64,000 nucleotides of DNA from Symsagittifera roscoffensis (lineage: Eukaryota; Xenacoelomorpha; Acoela; Convolutidae), in contig NC_087064.1 in the NCBI RefSeq assembly GCF_963678635.1, positions 34,262,369 through 34,326,368 of the forward strand. The letters are read 5' to 3'. The notes under the pieces were generated by a model. It saw only the letters and a program-made list of their open reading frames with translations, did not search any database and was not told the origin of the DNA. Each line of letters starts with the position of its first letter. Position 1 is the stretch's first letter. Position numbers and translations under genes: made by a program. Shown piece after piece: positions 21,433 through 34,425 of the stretch.

Positions 21433-21784
21433 GTTGTAAAATGAGGTTTTTTAGCTGCCGATTTAGACTTTTGACCCTTTTACCACCCACCATCTTTGTT
21501 TTGTTTTCCTATATCCAAATTGGGATGAATTTTGGTGTCAGTAAGTACTTTTAAAATTTAGAAATGGTTAAAATGTTTGCTTATAAATGAAGTGCAATCT
21601 GAAAACATATGCGTTAGAGGAGCCTAACAAACTTCAATAGCCTAACTAACCTAAAAGCAGCACTTTGGGGACTAGGGGAGCCTATTTGTGTTGGGCGAAG
21701 CTAAAGAAATCTTCAATCAAAACCCTCAGTGTTTGCGACTATAGTAAAAGAAACCCAAATCCTGCAAATTCACAGAACGGTAAA

Positions 21785-21965
21785 AAAATATCTGAAATTT
21801 CGCCAACCCTCGAGAAGGTTATAAATCAGCGACTGAAAAATTGATGTCCATATCCAGATATTTCACAGAAAGGTTGACAATATTTGGAAAATCTATTAAA
21901 CCTTTGAGAAGTTTTTAGATCAACGACTGCACTAAATCATGCTCACGTCCAGAAACTTTTGACAA
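21785..21965. repeat. Degenerate repeat block in array A related to the array B minisatellite
   Basis: Two degenerate repeats are visible: ATCAGCGACTGAAAAATTG followed by CATATCCAGATATTTCACAG, and ATCAACGACTGCACTAAATC followed by CACGTCCAGAAACTTTTGAC. The second closely matches array B at about 32410-32470. Copies lie in units 2 and 3. Confidence 0.65.
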
Positions 21966-22864
21966 CACATGTTTCTAAAGATGACATTTTTGCTCCACCT
22001 TTTGGACGCACATTTAATTTAAAGATGCTATCAATTTTGGGTTTGCTTTTTTGAGCAGCATAAGAAAAACCAATTCTCGAGTCAAGTTCAATTCTGTTAA
22101 TTTTTTCTATTTTGTGCTGTTTGCTCCAATTTTTGAGGACAAGTAAACCAAAAAAAAAAATTTGGACCAGTTTTGGGGAATATGAAATGATTGTTTTGAC
22201 CTAATTATCCTTGTGCACGCGCGGAAACAACAACAAGTATAGACGCTGTGAGTTCAAAAGTAATAACATGTTTCACTTGAAATCATTTTTTTTGGAATTA
22301 TCTTCGCTTGGAAGAACATTTTTCTATCAGCGCGTGAACGTGTCTCGGGGAGTCAAGACGTTCAGTTGACTCCCGCGGGTCGCATCTTTCTATTCTACAT
22401 CTGATCGTTGCATCTTTGTTATAGATGTCACAGATATTTCCATGTTGCTTTTTTTGCTTTAGAATATTTCTGTTTTCAGTATCTGATAATGCACACAAAA
22501 TATGCGAAAAGCTTACCAATTCTTTCTTGAACATTGATTTTGATTTTCAAAACAGAATCCTTAAAATCTCAAGAACTTAAATTGAAATAGATGCAATAGT
22601 TTGTCGAAAGGTTTAAGCTAACCGAAACTGAAGTCGAAAACGTGGAACTACTCCACTTTTTTGCCTCGGTTTTTTTAAATTAGCCTCCAGGAGAGCTTCA
22701 AACAAAAACGGCGTCTGTTATAGTTTCATTGAAGAAAATTTTCGATTAACTTTACTTGAAGTTCGCGACGAGTTTTATAGTCTTCATGTTTCAAAAGCCC
22801 TTTGACTGGATAGTAGTCAACCAGGAGTGTTGTTTTAATTGCGAGAAATATTTTTGGAGCCAGT

Positions 22865-22865
22865 C
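22865..22865. other. Left terminus of the unit 2 MITE
   Basis: Terminal C of CAGGGGCGGATTT. The base pairs to the left form the 8-bp target duplication GAGCCAGT at 22857-22864. Confidence 0.6.
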
Positions 22866-23178
22866 AGGGGCGGATTTAGGGGGGGGGATGGGCGGACGCT
22901 TTTTTCCCCTCTCGGGGATTCGACCCCCTGCCGACCCAAAGGGTCTCCCCTTGGTACTTTTTAAGAAATCCATTTATGGCAGATCGACCCTAAAATTTTT
23001 CTAAAGGCGACTTTGGCGCCAATATATACTCATTTTGAGGGGAAGCGCGCGCCAAAAAAAAACGCAATTTTTTTTGTCAAAATTTTCTAAAAAGTGCCCA
23101 AAAACTGCTTTTTAAAATTTTCGAAAATTTTTTGAAAATCCGCCCCCTCCCCTCGAGAAAATCCTAGATTCACCCCTG
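22865..23178. mobile_element. hAT-type MITE in array A unit 2
   Basis: Full-length 314-bp copy with the same termini and the same mismatched 8-bp target duplication (GAGCCAGT / GAGCGAGT) as in unit 1. The element was therefore present before the array amplified. Confidence 0.85.
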
Positions 23179-25307
23179 GAGCGAGTCAAGCTAAATTAAG
23201 AAAAAATACAGAAACAATTTTGTTGAACCTTTCTTTTTCATAGCTTTTTCGTCTAAAATGCCAGATCTGTAGAAAAATAAATTTCGTCTTATTTCGTTTT
23301 TGTAGCATCCGTCTAATTTGCTTGTCCTATAATTTCTTAGGCCCTCATAAATTTATACTAGACTCGTTGTAGAGAAGCCCTGAAGGTTCCTAAGGTCTAT
23401 GAAGCAATAATAACATGAAAGTAAATGTAAAGAAAAATGAAACAACTTTTTTTTTTAATTTGAGATTTTTTTGCACGAAACATCCCCCCACACGCCAAAT
23501 AAAGTACAAAGTGATAAATTTTGCTCCTGGTGAAAAATTACTAATGGCAAATAAGCTTCCTTCAATCAATTTGGAACAATTTCTAAGTTGGATTAAATTT
23601 CCGCTTACGCGTTGATAGCGCAAAATATATCGCGTTAATTGTCCCAAACGGCCAAAATGGCAATTTTAAACCCCTTAACTTTACAAAAAAACGATCGCAG
23701 CTAGAATAAATTTTCAAAGTTAAGCTCAAATTAACAACACCTTTTGAATGATATAAAAAACTTGTCAAAAATGGCTTGTTAAAAAGTGAAAATTTGTCTA
23801 AAAAAACCACCCCGAGCGCAAAAACTCCGTTACTTTCTCGCCATGCCTAAGTGGGTGTGGGGTTCGATATGAAATGTTTATAGAAGTTTCAAGAACTGAA
23901 TCTTGATTAGGCTGGTGTTCGTTTTTGTATGTGCGACGAAATGCTGCTCGCGGCCTATTGTCGCCTGCAATAAACGTCGTCATGCCTTCTAAATGGTACA
24001 GCTCTTTCTTTTTACTTTTTCCTGCTTCCATTATACCTTATTTTACGCTGTTTTCAATGGATATACAAGGTTGTGGGCACTAGTTTAATTGTTTGGTTCT
24101 TCAAAAATGCTAACAAGACTGCTCGTATCAGGGCAAAGCCCTTATTTTTTTCCAATTTTTTAAAGTTTTTATGGAGCAGTAAAAACATTAAAAAATTCAA
24201 TATAATGAAATGAAATGAAGTTTTTTTTTCTAAAATTTAAAATTTTTAATGAAAATCATCCCCCACACGCCATATAAATTACAAAAGGATAGATTTCGCT
24301 CCTTGTAACAAATCAGTTATGGCAAATAAGCTTCTTTCAACCAATTTGCAACGATTTTAATATGGATTAAATCTCCGCTTACGCGTTAATAGCGCGATAT
24401 ATATCGCGCATTAATTGTTCAAATTGGCCAAAAAGGAAACATTTAAACCCCCATAATTTTACAAAAAATTATCCTAGGTGAAATATATTTTAAAATCTGA
24501 GCTCAGGACAACAATACTTTTTGAAAATTATTTTAAAATTTTGTCAAAAATGGCTAGTTAAAAAGTCGAAATTTGTCTGAAAAACCCTCCCCGAGCACAA
24601 ATATTCCGTTACTTTCGTATCGAAAGTCGGAACAATAATTTGAAGTAGCTAAACTGTTTGAAGCGTGTTTTGATGTGTACGCAAGCTTAAAACGCACATG
24701 CAAACTTCAATTATTGTTCCAACTTTCTAGACGAAATTAATAGAATATTTGTGCTCAGGGTGGGTTTTTTTCTTCAGACAAATTCAACATTGTAACTAGC
24801 CTATTTTGACAAAATTTTCTTATATCATTCGAAAGGTATAGTTGTACTAAGCTTAAATTTGAAAAAATATTTCATTTGTGATGTTTTTTGTAAAGTAATG
24901 GGGGTTTAAAGATTGTCATTTTAGTCAATTTGGGACAATTATCGCGCGATTAATTTCGCGCTATTAACGCGTAAGCGGAGGTTTAATCCGTCTTAAAAAT
25001 TATTCTAAATTGGTTAAAGGAATATTATTTGCCGAATTGATTTGTTAACGGGAGCGAAATATCTCACTTTGTACTTTATATGGCGCGTGGGGGATGATTT
25101 TCACAAACATCTCAATTTAGAAAAAAAAAAATTGTTTTTTTTTACATTTAATTTGTTTCATGTTATTACTGCTCAATAGACCTCAAAAGGCAGGCAGTCA
25201 AAACATTCAGGGCTTTGCCCTGATACGAGCAGTCATGTTTTTTTCTGAAATTTTTCGAGGCTAAAACTTCGAAACTCACCAAGAGGACTGCGAGATAAGC
25301 AATTGTT

Positions 25308-25499
25308 TTGATTGAGGTTTACCTAATCGATAAACCTCGATTCTGCGAGAAATCGGGGGAATACCAACTTGTATGCAAGTGCCTCGATATGATATCGCAA
25401 GAAAATGTACAAGACCTATCGGTGGAAGTTGAATTTGATCCTAGTTGTCGAGGACAAAGACGTGGTAGGTATATCTGTAAAAGTCAAACCAATTTTTGA
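25308..25499 (+). pseudogene. Exon-like segment, array A unit 2
   Basis: Copy of the segment at 21069-21260 with an identical translation and the same flanking splice-like signals. Confidence 0.35.
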
Positions 25500-27103
25500 A
25501 TTTGATTCGATATAGATCTAACTGCACAAATTATCTGAAAAAGTATAAAAAAAACATACGGTCTAATGAAAGTCTCATCACATGATCCATTTTTCAGCCA
25601 AGAAAAAATAGAATTTTGTCAAGATACTATATCAATAGCGGGGAGGGGCAAGGCGGGGAGGGGAGGTGGATGTTGTAAAATGAGGTTTTTTAGCTGCCGA
25701 TTTAGACTTTTGACCCTTTTACCACCCACCATCTTTGTTTTGTTTTCCTATATCCAAATTGGGATGAATTTTGGTGTCAGTAAGTACTTTTAAAATTTAG
25801 AAATGGTTAAAATGTTTGCTTATAAATGAAGTGCAATCTGAAAACATATGCGTTAGAGGAGCCTAACAAACTTCAATAGCCTAACTAACCTAAAAGCAGC
25901 ACTTTGGGGACTAGGGGAGCCTATTTGTGTTGGGCGAAGCTAAAGAAATCTTCAATCAAAACCCTCAGTGTTTGCGACTATAGTAAAAGAAACCCAAATC
26001 CTGCAAATTCACAGAACGGTAAAAAAATATCTGAAATTTCGCCAACCCTCGAGAAGGTTATAAATCAGCGACTGAAAAATTGATGTCCATATCCAGATAT
26101 TTCACAGAAAGGTTGACAATATTTGGAAAATCTATTAAGCCTTTGAGAAGTTTTTAGATCAACGACTGCACTAAATCATGCTCACGTCCAGAAACTTTTG
26201 ACAACACATGTTTCTAAAGATGACATTTTTGCTCCACCTTTTGGACGCACATTTAATTTAAAGATGCTATCAATTTTGGGTTTGCTTTTTTGAGCAGCAT
26301 AAGAAAAACCAATTCTCGAGTCAAGTTCAATTCTGTTAATTTTTTCTATTTTGTGCTGTTTGCTCCAATTTTTGAGGACAAGTAAACCAAAAAAAAAATT
26401 TGGACCAGTTTTGGGGAATATGAAATGATTGTTTTGACCTAATTATCCTTGTGCACGCGCGGAAACAACAACAAGTATAGACGCTGTGAGTTCAAAAGTA
26501 ATAACATGTTTCACTTGAAATCATTTTTTTTTGGAATTATCTTCGCTTGGAAGAACATTTTTCTATCAGCGCGTGAACGTGTCTCGGGGAGTCAAGACGT
26601 TCAGTTGACTCCCGCGGGTCGCATCTTTCTATTCTACATCTGATCGTTGCATCTTTGTTATAGATGTCACAGATATTTCCATGTTGCTTTTTTTGCTTTA
26701 GAATATTTCTGTTTTCAGTATCTGATAATGCACACAAAATATGCGAAAAGCTTACCAATTCTTTCTTGAACATTGATTTTGATTTTCAAAACAGAATCCT
26801 TAAAATCTCAAGAACTTAAATTGAAATAGATGCAATAGTTTGTCGAAAGGTTTAAGCTAACCGAAACTGAAGTCGAAAACGTGGAACTACTCCACTTTTT
26901 TGCCTCGGTTTTTTTAAATTAGCCTCCAGGAGAGCTTCAAACAAAAACGGCGTCTGTTATAGTTTCATTGAAGAAAATTTTCGATTAACTTTACTTGAAG
27001 TTCGCGACGAGTTTTATAGTCTTCATGTTTCAAAAGCCCTTTGACTGGATAGTAGTCAACCAAGAGTGTTGTTTTAATTGCGAGAAATATTTTTGGAGCC
27101 AGT

Positions 27104-27417
27104 CAGGGGCGGATTTAGGGGGGGGGATGGGCGGACGCTTTTTTCCCCTCTCGGGGATTCGACCCCCTGCCGACCCAAAGGGTCTCCCCTTGGTACTTTT
27201 TAAGAAATCCATTTATGGCAGATCGACCCTAAAATTTTTCTAAAGGCGACTTTGGCGCCAATATATACTCATTTTGAGGGGAAGCGCGCGCCAAAAAAAA
27301 ACGCAATTTTTTTTGTCAAAATTTTCTAAAAAGTGCCCAAAAACTGCTTTTTAAAATTTTCGAAAATTTTTTGAAAATCCGCCCCCTCCCCTCGAGAAAA
27401 TCCTAGATTCACCCCTG
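27104..27417. mobile_element. hAT-type MITE in array A unit 3
   Basis: 314-bp copy, essentially identical to the one in unit 2, with the same flanking GAGCCAGT / GAGCGAGT pair. Confidence 0.85.
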
Positions 27418-29546
27418 GAGCGAGTCAAGCTAAATTAAGAAAAAATACAGAAACAATTTTGTTGAACCTTTCTTTTTCATAGCTTTTTCGTCTAAAATGC
27501 CAGATCTGTAGAAAAATAAATTTCGTCTTATTTCGTTTTTGTAGCATCCGTCTAATTTGCTTGTCCTATAATTTCTTAGGCCCTCATAAATTTATACTAG
27601 ACTCGTTGTAGAGAAGCCCTGAAGGTTCCTAAGGTCTATGAAGCAATAATAACATGAAAGTAAATGTAAAGAAAAATGAAACAACTTTTTTTTTTAATTT
27701 GAGATTTTTTTGCACGAAACATCCCCCCACACGCCAAATAAAGTACAAAGTGATAAATTTTGCTCCTGGTGAAAAAATACTAATGGCAAATAAGCTTCCT
27801 TCAATCAATTTGGAACAATTTCTAAGTTGGATTAAATTTCCGCTTACGCGTTGATAGCGCAAAATATATCGCGTTAATTGTCCCAAACGGCCAAAATGGC
27901 AATTTTAAACCCCTTAACTTTACAAAAAAACGATCGCAGCTAGAATAAATTTTCAAAGTTAAGCTCAAATTAACAACACCTTTTGAATGATATAAAAAAC
28001 TTGTCAAAAATGGCTTGTTAAAAAGTGAAAATTTGTCTAAAAAAACCACCCCGAGCGCAAAAACTCCGTTACTTTCTCGCCATGCCTAAGTGGGTGTGGG
28101 GTTCGATATGAAATGTTTATAGAAGTTTCAAGAACTGAATCTTGATTAGGCTGGTGTTCGTTTTTGTATGTGCGACGAAATGCTGCTCGCGGCCTATTGT
28201 CGCCTGCAATAAACGTCGTCATGCCTTCTAAATGGTACAGCTCTTTCTTTTTACTTTTTCCTGCTTCCATTATACCTTATTTTACGCTGTTTTCAATGGA
28301 TATACAAGGTTGTGGGCACTAGTTTAATTGTTTGGTTCTTCAAAAATGCTAACAAGACTGCTCGTATCAGGGCAAAGCCCTTATTTTTTTCCAATTTTTT
28401 AAAGTTTTTATGGAGCAGTAAAAACATTAAAAAATTCAATATAATGAAATGAAATGAAGTTTTTTTTTCTAAAATTTGAAATTTTTAATGAAAATCATCC
28501 CCCACACGCCATATAAATTACAAAAGGATAGATTTCGCTCCTTGTAACAAATCAGTTATGGCAAATAAGCTTCTTTCAACCAATTTGCAACGATTTTAAT
28601 ATGGATTAAATCTCCGCTTACGCGTTAATAGCGCGATATATATCGCGCATTAATTGTTCAAATTGGCCAAAAAGGAAACATTTAAACCCCCATAATTTTA
28701 CAAAAAATTATCCTAGGTGAAATATATTTTAAAATCTGAGCTCAGGACAACAATACTTTTTGAAAATTATTTTAAAATTTTGTCAAAAATGGCTAGTTAA
28801 AAAGTCGAAATTTGTCTGAAAAACCCTCCCCGAGCACAAATATTCCGTTACTTTCGTATCGAAAGTCGGAACAATAATTTGAAGTAGCTAAACTGTTTGA
28901 AGCGTGTTTTGATGTGTACGCAAGCTTAAAACGCACATGCAAACTTCAATTATTGTTCCAACTTTCTAGACGAAATTAATAGAATATTTGTGCTCAGGGT
29001 GGGTTTTTTTCTTCAGACAAATTCAACATTGTAACTAGCCTATTTTGACAAAATTTTCTTATATCATTCGAAAGGTATAGTTGTACTAAGCTTAAATTTG
29101 AAAAAATATTTCATTTGTGATGTTTTTTGTAAAGTAATGGGGGTTTAAAGATTGTCATTTTAGTCAATTTGGGACAATTATCGCGCGATTAATTTCGCGC
29201 TATTAACGCGTAAGCGGAGGTTTAATCCGTCTTAAAAATTATTCTAAATTGGTTAAAGGAATATTATTTGCCGAATTGATTTGTTAACGGGAGCGAAATA
29301 TCTCACTTTGTACTTCATATGGCGCGTGGGGGATGATTTTCACAAACATCTCAATTTAGAAAAAAAAAATTTGTTTTTTTTTACATTTAATTTGTTTCAT
29401 GTTATTACTGCTCAATAGACCTCAAAAGGCAGGCAGTCAAAACATTCAGGGCTTTGCCCTGATACGAGCAGTCATGTTTTTTTCTGAAATTTTTCGAGGC
29501 TAAAACTTCGAAACTCACCAAGAGGACTGCGAGATAAGCAATTGTT

Positions 29547-29738
29547 TTGATTGAGGTTTACCTAATCGATAAACCTCGATTCTGCGAGAAATCGGGGGAA
29601 TACCAACTTGTATGCAAGTGCCTCGATATGATATCGCAAGAAAATGTACAAGACCTATCGGTGGAAGTTGAATTTGATCCTAGTTGTCGAGGACAAAGAC
29701 GTGGTAGGTATATCTGTAAAAGTCAAACCAATTTTTGA
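29547..29738 (+). pseudogene. Exon-like segment, array A unit 3
   Basis: Third copy of the exon-like segment, again with an identical translation. The identity is no more than expected from the overall near-identity of the three units. Confidence 0.35.
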
Positions 29739-31529
29739 ATTTGATTCGATATAGATCTAACTGCACAAATTATCTGAAAAAGTATTAAAAAAACATACGG
29801 TCTAATGAAAGTCTCATCACATGATCCATTTTTCAGCCAAGAAAAAATAGAATTTTGTCAAGATACTATATCAATAGCGGGGAGGGGCAAGGCGGGGAGG
29901 GGCAAGGCGGGGAGGGGAGGTGGATGTTGTAAAATGAGGTTTTTTAGCTGCCGATTTAGACTTTTGACCCTTTTACCACCCACCATCTTTGTTTTGTTTT
30001 CCTATATCCAAATTGGGATGAATTTTGGTGTCAGTAAGTACTTTTAAAATTTAGAAATGGTTAAAATGTTTGCTTATAAATGAAGTGCAATCTGAAAACA
30101 TATGCGTTAGAGGAGCCTAACAAACTTCAATAGCCTAACTAACCTAAAAGCAGCACTTTGGGGACTAGGGGAGCCTATTTGTGTTGGGCGAAGCTAAAGA
30201 AACCTTCAATCAAAACCCTCAGTGTTTGCGACTTTAGTAAAAGAAACCCAAATCCTGCAAATTCACAGAACGGTAAAAAATTATCTGAAATTTCGCCAAC
30301 CCTCGAGAAGGTTATAAATCAGCGACTGAAAAATTGATGTCCATATCCAGATATTTCACAGAAAGGTTGACAATATTTGGAAAATCTATTAAACCTTTGA
30401 GAAGTTTTTAGATCAACGACTGCACTAAATCATGCTCACGTCCAGAAACTTTTGACAACACATGTTTCTAAAGATGACATTTTTGCTCCACCTTTTGGAC
30501 GCACATTTAATTTCAGGATGCTATCAATTTTGGGTTTGCTTTTTTGAGCAGCATAAGAAAAACCAATTCTCGAGTCAAGTTCAATTCTGTTAATTTTTTC
30601 TATTTTGTGCTGTTTGCTCCAATTTTTGAGGACAAGTAAATCAAAAAAAAAATTTGGACCAGTTTTGGGGAATATGAAATGATTGTTTTGACCTAATTAT
30701 CCTTGTGCACGCGCGGAAACAACAACAAGTATAGACGCTGTGAGTTCAAAAGTAATAACATGTTTCACTTGAAATCATTTTTTTTGGAATTATCTTCGCT
30801 TGGAAGAACATTTTTCCATATTATGTACAAAAATTAGCTTAGTTTCCGTTTATCTTAAAACTTGGGCGCGCTTCATTCTCCACGAGCGAGGGAAAGTTTG
30901 CATATATCAATTTTTTTTAATTTTGCCGGTTTTGGGTGGTGGTTTTCAACAGCTATAAAAACATTATCGAATTAATAATTTAGAAAGTGTGAAGAAAACC
31001 AGCTCATAGTCTTGTCCAGGAAGTCCAGGGAAAAATCTGCAAGTCTTTGGCATGGTTTTTTGGATAAGAAAACTTTTTTTTTTGTGTTGCAAGATAATAG
31101 TTGATTTGAAACCTCTGATGACTCGCAAAATATGTCTCACTTTTATAGATAGGTGAACCAAGAAATTTATTGGAAAAAAATTTTTACCTTGTCAATAGTT
31201 GATACAATTTTTCATATGACTCCTAAAGTTAACCTAGCTGAAAAATCTACTATTTCAATACTTTTCTCTAAGATACTTTTCAATACTTTTCTTCTCAGAA
31301 AAAAAAAACAAAAAAAAACGAGGGTTGAACACGCTTAAGGGTCTAAAACCTCTCAACAATGATGTTAATTACTTTTTTGCACTTTTTTCAAAATGATTAC
31401 GGAATGAAACTACCAATCTAACTGAGGCCTACCATAGCCCTGCAAAACAAGACTGTGTGGCTGTGGCTATATTGACGCTTGAAGGGGAAACAAAATTGAT
31501 TGACAATATTGGTTGAGTACCAATCATGG

Positions 31530-31592
31530 AAAAGCGAAGCAACGAAAAGACTCGAAGCAACGAAAAGGCGTAGCGAGGAAAAGGCGGGGGAC
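31530..31592. repeat. Short CGAAGCAACGAAAAG repeats in array B
   Basis: Three imperfect units of GAAGCAACGAAAAG or GTAGCGAGGAAAAG precede a G-rich string. The block recurs near 36118, 40747 and 46022 in the other units. It occupies the place of the GC-rich minisatellite of array A. Confidence 0.65.
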
Positions 31593-31879
31593 GGTCTTTT
31601 TCTCGGTGCCGGGTTTAGAATTTTAACCCCCGTAACCCTTCCATAGCTTATTGTACTAATTTATTATATCTGTTTTGGGATGAACTTCAGTGCCAATATG
31701 TTTTTAAAGTTTTAAAACTGCGTAAAATGTTTGCTTATAAATGAAGGAAGAAGACCCGGAATCTGAATATATGTGCGCTAGTGAAACCTATAAAGCTTTC
31801 AAAATTTTTGGCCTGTTTTTTTGAAACTTCGTCTACATCGCAGAAAAACTTGCCAAATTAGAGTTTATTAGCCCTGAAA

Positions 31880-32470
31880 ATCAATTTTGTCGACCTGAAA
31901 ACGGACCGAAACTTTTAAAAATCTGAAATTTAAGATCCGCGATCGTCTCAAATGAAACCCATATCCTTCTGCGATGTAGACGAAAACGGACGATGTTCGA
32001 CCTGAAAACGGACCGAAACTTTTAAAAATCTGAAATTTAAGATCCGCGATCGTTTCAAATGAAACCCATATCCTGAATTTTAACAAAAAGTAGACTTTTT
32101 GAAATCTGCGAACCGATTCACATACTAAAGGATTCCCATGGCTGAAAAAATCACAAAAGTGTCGACAAAATTTTGCAAAATTGCCAATCTTTCGAAAAGG
32201 TTCTAGATATCTGCAAATCGGATTCACGTACTAAATGTTGCCCATATCCAGAAAACAAAAACACAAGGGTCAACAAAAAATTGCAAACTTGCCAATCCTT
32301 TGAATCCTTTGAAAGTGTTCGAGATCAGCGACGGTACTAAATGATGCTCATATCCAGATATTTCACAAAAAAGGTCAAAAATATTTTGAAAATCTGCTAA
32401 CTCTTTGAGATTTTTTTAGGTCAACGACCGTACTAAATGATGCCCACATCCAAAAACTTTTGACAACACA
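31880..32470. repeat. Degenerate minisatellite, roughly 60-110 bp units, array B unit 1
   Basis: Six diverged repeats share an ATCnGCGAncG and ACTAAATGATGCCCATATCC pattern, with key motifs at about 31934, 32041, 32104, 32211, 32320 and 32411. The first two units are nearly identical and carry AAAACGGACCGAAACTTTTA. Counterparts lie at about 36467-37057, 41100-41678 and 46380-46960. The 119-codon - strand frame over this block is a by-product of the repeat. Confidence 0.75.
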
Positions 32471-32585
32471 TGTTTTCAAAGATGAACTTTTTCCTCCACT
32501 TTTTGGGCGTAAATTTAAATTAAAGATGCTAGAAATTGTGGTTTGGCTTTGAAGGCAACAAAAAAATTCTCCAGCGTTGTCTGAT

Positions 32586-33103
32586 TATTGTTCCGATTTT
32601 CGATACGAAAGTAACGGAACATTGTGCTCGGGGTGGGTTTTTTTTCTTCAGACAAATTTCGACTTTTTAACTAGCCGTTTTTGACGCAATTTTTTTAATA
32701 TCAGTCGAAAGCAATTTGAAAAGATATTTCACCTGTGATCATTTTTCGTAAAGTTATGGGGGTTTAAAGATTGCCATTCTGGCCAATTTGGGACAATTAA
32801 CGCGCGATAAGTTTCGCGCTATTAACGCGTAAGCGAGATTTAATCCGTCTTAGAAATCGTTCTAAATTGGTTCAAGGAAGCCTATATGCCATAATTGATT
32901 TCATAATAGGCGCAAAATCTATCATCACTTTGTACTTATTATGACCTGTGGGGGGGATGCTTTTACATAAAATCTCAAACTTTTTCAAAAAAAATTTTTT
33001 ATTTTTTTTCTTGCTTAGAAATTTTTCATCTTATTAATGCTCCATAGACCTTAAAAGGCAGTCGGCACTTTCAGGGCTTCGCCCTGATACGAGCAGTTTT
33101 GTT
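32586..33103 (-). mobile_element. Double-hairpin element, array B unit 1, first - copy
   Basis: It reads from ATTGTTCCGATTTTCGATAC to CAGGGCTTCGCCCTGATACG. Both terminal hairpins and the central CGCGCGATAAGTTTCGCGC-like palindrome are present. It is followed head-to-tail by a second copy. Confidence 0.85.
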
Positions 33104-33110
33104 TGCTTTT

Positions 33111-33633
33111 TTGTTAGTAAGTAACGGAATATTTGTGCTCGGGGTGGGTTTTTTTTTCTTCAGACAAATTTCGACTTTTTAACTAGCAATTTTTGACGGA
33201 ACTTTTTAATATCATTCGCAAGGTATTGTTGTCATGAGCTCAAATTTGAAAAGATATTTTACCTGTGATCATTTTTCGTAAAGTTATGGGGGTTTAAAGA
33301 TTGCCATTTCGGCCAATTTGGGACAATTAACGCGTGATATATTTCGCGCTATTAACGAGTAAGCGGATAGTTAATCCGTCTTAGAAATTGTTCCAAATTG
33401 GTTAAAAGAAGCTTATTTGCCACAATTGGTTTGTTACAAGGAGCAAAATTCATCCTTTTGTACTTGGTATGGCGTAAGGGGGATGATTTTTATTTAAAAA
33501 TTTCAAATTTTAGAAAAAAAATTTTTTCATTTTATTTTTTCCTAAATTTAATTTTTTAATGTTATTACTGCTCCATAAACCTTAAAAGGCAGTCGGAAAA
33601 TTCAGGGCTTCGCACTAATACGAGCAATCTTGT
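33111..33633 (-). mobile_element. Double-hairpin element, array B unit 1, second - copy
   Basis: It begins at TTGTTAGTAAGTAACGGAAT, with the end hairpin partly lost, and runs to CTTCGCACTAATACGAGCAA. One hairpin arm has decayed (CGCACTAATA instead of CGCCCTGATA). Confidence 0.8.
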
Positions 33634-34149
33634 TTATCTTTTGCGCTGATTGTTCGAATATTTGGAGAAAAAAGCACACAAAATAGGCTCGTAATTTTTT
33701 GGACCAGTTTTGGAGACTATTGAGTGATGGTTTTGATTATAGGTTGATGCATTCACGTACCAGCGCAAAAAAAAACGAAAAAAAGATAAGTGTCGTCAGA
33801 TTAAAATTTTTAATTGAACTCAACACTTTTAAATTTATGTGTTCTTGGAAAAACAGTTTGACCACATAATGAACCAAAAATCGCAATTGGCAATCAGCCA
33901 CAAGCGACAATTGGTAGCCTTTCAAGAAGCGACAATTAGTTGCATAGCAATTTGCTATACAAGCTGTATAAGTAATTCTTAAAAAACCAACTTAGCAATG
34001 CACAGTTATTAACTGGCCGTGCTTTAGCTGCTGTAGGGTTTGATATGGAAAGTTTAAGTCATGAACCCAGATTAGGTTGGTTTGCGGCAAATTGTCGTTT
34101 TTCTAATGCAAAAATTTGTCGTTTTTGCAAAAGTCGTAAGCAAAGTTAA

Positions 34150-34425
34150 TTACAATTGAAGCATAGGTCAAGTATAATTGAAAAATGGGTCAAGCACAGT
34201 CAAAACATGAATATGTCAAGCTCAGTCGACACATAGATTAAACCAGTCGAATCATAGATATCGAACAGTTGAAATAAAAAACAAGCACAGTCGAAAAATA
34301 TGTCGAGCACTGTAAAAACATGAAAAAGTATAGGTTGAACACTGAAACAGTAAAAGTATAGGTTGAGCTCAGTCGAAACGGGTATCGGGTACAGTCGAAG
34401 CATAAGTTGGGCACAATTTGAATTC
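34150..34425. repeat. Degenerate minisatellite, about 28-bp units, array B unit 1
   Basis: About nine imperfect units of CATAGGTCAAGCACAGTCGA. Counterparts lie at about 38787-39061, 44057-44331 and 48957-49231. The 91-codon - strand frame here is made of this repeat. Confidence 0.75.

Larger units (their letters stand above)
18130..22323. repeat. Array A, unit 1 (about 4.19 kb)
   Basis: This is the first of three head-to-tail units, starting at CTATCAGCGCGTGAACGTG. In order it holds a stem-loop, a hAT-type MITE, a MULE-terminus relic, two + and one - double-hairpin elements, an exon-like segment, a GC-rich minisatellite and a degenerate repeat block related to array B. It is nearly identical to units 2 and 3 except that its MITE is shorter by about 44 bp. 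Its left flank, the Penelope-like remnant, is unique. Confidence 0.95.
22324..26562. repeat. Array A, unit 2 (about 4.24 kb)
   Basis: A near-identical tandem copy of unit 1, joined without any spacer. The start string CTATCAGCGCGTGAACGTG recurs at 22324. It carries the full-length version of the internal MITE (22865-23178). Differences from unit 3 are scattered single bases and homopolymer-length changes. Confidence 0.95.
26563..30815. repeat. Array A, unit 3 (about 4.25 kb)
   Basis: The third tandem copy, offset 4239 bp from unit 2. It has one additional 15-bp minisatellite unit near 29890. It ends in the same AAGAACATTTTTC string that ends units 1 and 2, after which the sequence switches directly to array B. 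Confidence 0.95.

Noticed and set aside
31868-32227. 119-codon - strand frame conserved in array B units
   Set aside because: It lies entirely in the degenerate minisatellite, repeats its own peptide, and is disrupted in unit 4. Conservation only reflects recent unit duplication.
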